The position numbers and the translations under genes were made by a program. A stretch of 64,000 nucleotides of DNA from Rodentibacter sp. Ppn85 (GTDB taxonomy: Bacteria; Pseudomonadota; Gammaproteobacteria; Enterobacterales; Pasteurellaceae). Positions 60,996 to 64,000 of the stretch are shown here, piece after piece. The notes under the pieces are model-generated. The model searched no databases and had not been told where the DNA came from. It saw only the letters and a program-made list of their open reading frames with translations. Where the stretch lies: contig NZ_MLHS01000012.1 in NCBI RefSeq assembly GCF_001999335.1, positions 1 to 64,000 on the forward strand, written 5' to 3'. Numbering within the stretch: position 1 is the first letter of the stretch; the number at the start of each line of letters is the position of its first letter.

Positions 60996-62812
60996 TTATT
61001 TACTATTTTGGAATTTGTTAATCAACTCAATTAACTCGTCCCCAAAGGAATTCGGGTTTAACATATTTTGTACGCCTAAAACATATTTTCCTTCGCCAAC
61101 TTGAATTTCATCGGATAAATGTTTTGACGAAACAATAATATCCGTGCTGTCCAGTTTGCCTTTATAGTCGGTCACCGCACAGGAATCCATAATGTTAGGA
61201 ATACCGCGTTTATCCAAATAACCTTTGATCTTCATTTTCATCATCATTGAAGATCCTTGACCGGAACCGCAAACAGCTAGAATACGCACCGGTTTTGTCG
61301 TCTCGTCGGAAACTTCGTTATTTTCGACCGCACTTTGGCTTGATTGTTGTTGAGATACCGGTTGGTCTTCACTTTCATCAACGCCATAACCGTCCATTTG
61401 CTCAAGGGTTTTACCGGCAGCCACTGCCGCGGCTTCGGCCGCACGTAATTTTTTCGCGGCAAACGCCATATAAACAAAGGCGGCAGCTAAGATAACAAAG
61501 AAGAAGAACGGTACGCTGACGATACCTTGTAATACCGGCGGGAAGAATAATGCCCAGTCTGCCATTCCCATCCAACCGTTAAAGGTTGCGCCTTGAGTCG
61601 CCAATAGGTGAATTACCCACGCCGAACCCAATACTTCGATAATCCCCATGACAAAACAGATTTTCATCACCGCACGCCAGCCGCCGAAGTGGTTGGCAAA
61701 TACGCCGATGGTTGCGTTGGAGAAGAACATTGGGATAAAGCCCGGAATGATTAATACGGAAGCATCGAAACCGAGTAATAGGCCGACTGCGACGAATTGG
61801 CCGATTGCCCCCCACATAAAGCCGAATACCATCGCATTCGGAGAGAAGGCGTAAATTGCCGCACAATCAATTGCCAACACCGCATTAGGAATCACCCGTT
61901 CGGAGATACCTTTAAAGGCTTCGGACAATTCGGCGACGAACATCCGGACTCCGATAACGATGACTTGAATCGCTACGGCAAATTTTAATCCGGTTTCAAA
62001 AATATAAATTGACCAGTGGGTTTTGCCAGCCATGGTTTGTAAGTTATCCAACCCGAAAGAGAGAAGGATAATGCCGAAGAAGACGGTCATCACCAACACG
62101 GTGGCAGAGATGCTGTCGTGGAAAATATGTACTTCGGTAATTTCATATTGTCAACGCTGTCTTCTTTATTACCGAGTTTTGGTGCGAGTTGTACGGCAAT
62201 CCAAGAGGCAATTTGTTGTTGATGTCCGATAGAAAAACCGGCTCCGCCTGTGACGGCTTGAGTCGGTTTATACATAATGTTGGATGAAATTCCCCAATAT
62301 AATGCCATTATGATGGCGGTATAAATGGTATAAATGATGGTTTCCATCATTGACGCGCCGATAAGCATATAAAATACGGCAACCAATCCCGCCTGTTGGA
62401 ACATAATATGTCCGGTCAGCATAATGGTACGAATACCGGTAAAGCGTCTGAATATCACAAGTAAAATATTTAGTGCTAAGGCTAATAAAACGGCATAGCC
62501 GACCCAGGCATAGTTATCCGCCATTGTTTCAATGGTTGCTTGCATACTGGTGTAAGGGTCGATTACCGCGCCGGTTAAGCCGTGATATTCGGATAATTTT
62601 GTGATAATCGGTTTAAAACCTTTTACTAATTCGCCGGCACCCACTTGTACTAACATAAAACCGACGATTGTTTTTATCGTCCCTTTGATCACAGTCGTGG
62701 TGTCTTTACGTAAAAGAATATAACCGATACAGGCCACGATACCTAAGAGTAGTGGCGCTTTGTTCAGCACCTGATCTCTAAACACGATAAATAAATCTAA
62801 TAATGTTTCCAT
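60996..62812 (-). pseudogene. ulaA: Frameshifted fused L-ascorbate PTS EIIC-EIIB (ulaA-ulaB)
   Basis: Two frames together make a 600-residue protein. Residues 1 to about 225 end DNMKLPKY before the shift; the second frame resumes at IFHDS then [14 protein letters not shown], so the break is around 62125-62133 (sense AAGTACATATTTTCC), consistent with a loss of 4 bases or similar. EIIC shows FSIGHQQQ and [19 protein letters not shown] Glu/Gln-rich linker leads to an EIIB domain with the phospho-Cys in [12 protein letters not shown]. Fusion of IIC and IIB differs from the separate E. coli genes. As read, the permease is inactive. Confidence 0.88.
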
Positions 62813-62944
62813 AACAGAACCTCTGTTGACATTGTTTAAAATGGGAAAAACTTAACGTTTGAGTCCGTTCCGAAGAGTGTCGAAAAAGAAATCCGCTAAA
62901 TAATAGCAATTATCTATGAATAAAAAAGATTGAATTTGATTTTT

Positions 62945-62960
62945 TGTGAACAAAATCACA
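62945..62960. promoter_or_regulatory. CRP site 1 in the ula intergenic region
   Basis: TGTGA-ACAAAA-TCACA is a perfect match to the CRP core TGTGAN6TCACA, 133 bases upstream of ulaAB. Confidence 0.85.
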
Positions 62961-63066
62961 TTTTATTTTTTCTAATAGGTTCTTGCTATGTTAAGCGAAG
63001 TAGATTTAATGTTTTCTATGTGCATTCTTGTTTTAAAACTTTATTAAATGAGTGAAAAGAATAAAT

Positions 63067-63082
63067 TTAGATCTAGATCATA
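63067..63082. promoter_or_regulatory. CRP site 2 in the ula intergenic region
   Basis: TTAGATCTAGATCATA matches TGTGATCTAGATCACA at 12-13 of 16 positions, about 94 bases before ulaG. Confidence 0.55.
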
Positions 63083-63175
63083 AAATCTAGAAAAAATATT
63101 TTACAAAACGAAATGATTTGATATGATTTATTTTGATTATTTTTTGATTTTTTAAGTAAACGGAAGGAGTTAAAA

Positions 63176-64000
63176 ATGAGCAAAATTCAAGAAATTACCC
63201 GTGAAAGCTGGATTTTATCAACTTTCCCAGAGTGGGGAACCTGGTTAAACGAAGAAATTGAGCAAGAAGTTGTTCCGGAAGGCAATTTCGCAATGTGGTG
63301 GTTGGGGTGTGTAGGCGTTTGGATCAAAACCCCGGGCGGCGCAAATCTTTGTATGGATTTGTGGTGCGGTCGAGGAAAAAACACTAAAAAAGTAAAAGAT
63401 ATGGTGCGTGGTCATCAAATGGCAAATATGGCGGGCGTGCGTAAATTGCAACCAAACTTGCGTGCGGCACCAATGGTGTTAGACCCGTTTGCAATTAATG
63501 AGGTGGACTTCATTCTCGCTTCTCACTACCATAGCGATCATATTGATGTGAATGTGGCGGCGGCAATTGTCAATAATCCGAAACTGGATCACGTGAAATT
63601 TGTTGGTCCTTGGCATTGTGCGGAGCTATGGAAAAATTGGGGCGTACCGGAAGATCGCATTATCATTGTAAAACCGGGCGATGTGGTGAAATTAAAAGAT
63701 GTAGAAATTCACGCGCTTGATTCTTTTGACCGTACTTGTTTGGTTACTTTACCGGTTGAAGGTGCGGAGGAGCGAGGCGGTGAATTAGCCGGTCTTTGCC
63801 CGTCAGACGAAGAAATGGGTCGCAAAGCGGTGAACTATGTATTTAAAACGCCGGGCGGCAATATTTATCATGGTGCGGATTCTCACTTTTCAATTCAATT
63901 TGCCAAACACGGTAAACAGTTCGATATTGATGTCGCGTTAAACAATTATGGCGAAAATCCGGTCGGTATTGCGGATAAGATGACTTCTGTAGATTTATTG
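63176..64000 (+). CDS. ulaG: L-ascorbate-6-phosphate lactonase (partial, runs off the window)
   Basis: Metallo-beta-lactamase-fold lactonase opening L-ascorbate 6-phosphate to 3-keto-L-gulonate 6-phosphate. Starts [20 protein letters not shown] behind a strong AAGGAG. The metal motif HYHSDHID (HxHxDH) is near residue 117, and later [12 protein letters not shown] and [13 protein letters not shown] follow. About 275 of the expected 355 residues are in the window; the frame stays open to the edge. Confidence 0.96.
   Translation, partial: MSKIQEITRESWILSTFPEWGTWLNEEIEQEVVPEGNFAMWWLGCVGVWIKTPGGANLCMDLWCGRGKNTKKVKDMVRGHQMANMAGVRKLQPNLRAAPMVLDPFAINEVDFILASHYHSDHIDVNVAAAIVNNPKLDHVKFVGPWHCAELWKNWGVPEDRIIIVKPGDVVKLKDVEIHALDSFDRTCLVTLPVEGAEERGGELAGLCPSDEEMGRKAVNYVFKTPGGNIYHGADSHFSIQFAKHGKQFDIDVALNNYGENPVGIADKMTSVDLL

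Larger units (their letters stand above)
62813..63175. promoter_or_regulatory. Divergent ula promoter region
   Basis: AT-rich 363-base gap between ulaAB (-) and ulaG (+). It holds the two CRP-like sites listed separately. No gene is seen. A UlaR operator is expected in such regions, but I could not identify one. Confidence 0.6.

Overview
The window is chromosomal DNA from a Pasteurellaceae bacterium of the Haemophilus/Aggregatibacter/Pasteurella branch. The 9-mer AAGTGCGGT, the Haemophilus-type DNA uptake signal (USS), recurs throughout in both orientations, often as inverted pairs that form terminators. Most blocks have the gene content and order I recall from Haemophilus influenzae. Base composition is moderately AT-rich. 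I saw no rRNA, prophage, CRISPR array or intact transposase.

Layout. 0.2-6.4 kb: yoaA-tsaB-slp-fadD-rnd. 6.4-10 kb: ackA-pta on the minus strand. 10-12.7 kb: yfbV and the PurR-controlled cvpA-purF. 12.7-16.3 kb: ilvE, the small RNA GcvB (minus), gcvA-rlmM and tRNA-fMet. 16.5-21.8 kb: mltA-tcdA, znuA, rlmL. 21.8-30.7 kb: pabC/pabB/pabA, metK behind MetJ boxes, sprT, an opacity-type porin, htpG, yffB-dapE and an M15 peptidase. 30.7-36.2 kb: a 154-bp inverted-repeat element, the rapZ-ptsN-lptB-lptA-lptC block, darP and pmbA. 36.2-41.7 kb: a candidate Fur-controlled small RNA, hpt, an MFS exporter with a small membrane-anchored partner, moeB/moeA and folE. 41.7-49 kb is the accessory and decaying part: a DASS transporter, a fossil 3' fragment of rplS, mdaB, a broken PQQ receptor (pqqU/yncD type), a broken soluble PQQ glucose dehydrogenase and a pirin. 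49.2-53.6 kb: the class Ia ribonucleotide reductase operon behind tandem NrdR boxes, with a foreign-looking TIR-domain gene placed between nrdA and nrdB. 53.8-59.6 kb: dolP-diaA-yraN-lpoA, then rsmI and tldD. 59.7-64 kb: the L-ascorbate locus ulaAB-ulaC-ulaD with divergent ulaG, two CRP-like sites between them, and a frameshift in ulaA.

Most of the window is housekeeping. The strongest candidate for an undescribed system is the TIR protein (50385-51239). It is AT-rich, lacks USS, has an unrecognised N-terminal half, and sits where it should be transcribed with nrdAB under NrdR, which would couple a possible NAD-consuming effector to nucleotide status. Other notable points are the joint decay of PQQ import and its likely client enzyme, the rplS relic, a repeat element lodged in a USS terminator, and two small RNAs. 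All assignments come from reading the sequence and from remembered family knowledge; no database search was run.
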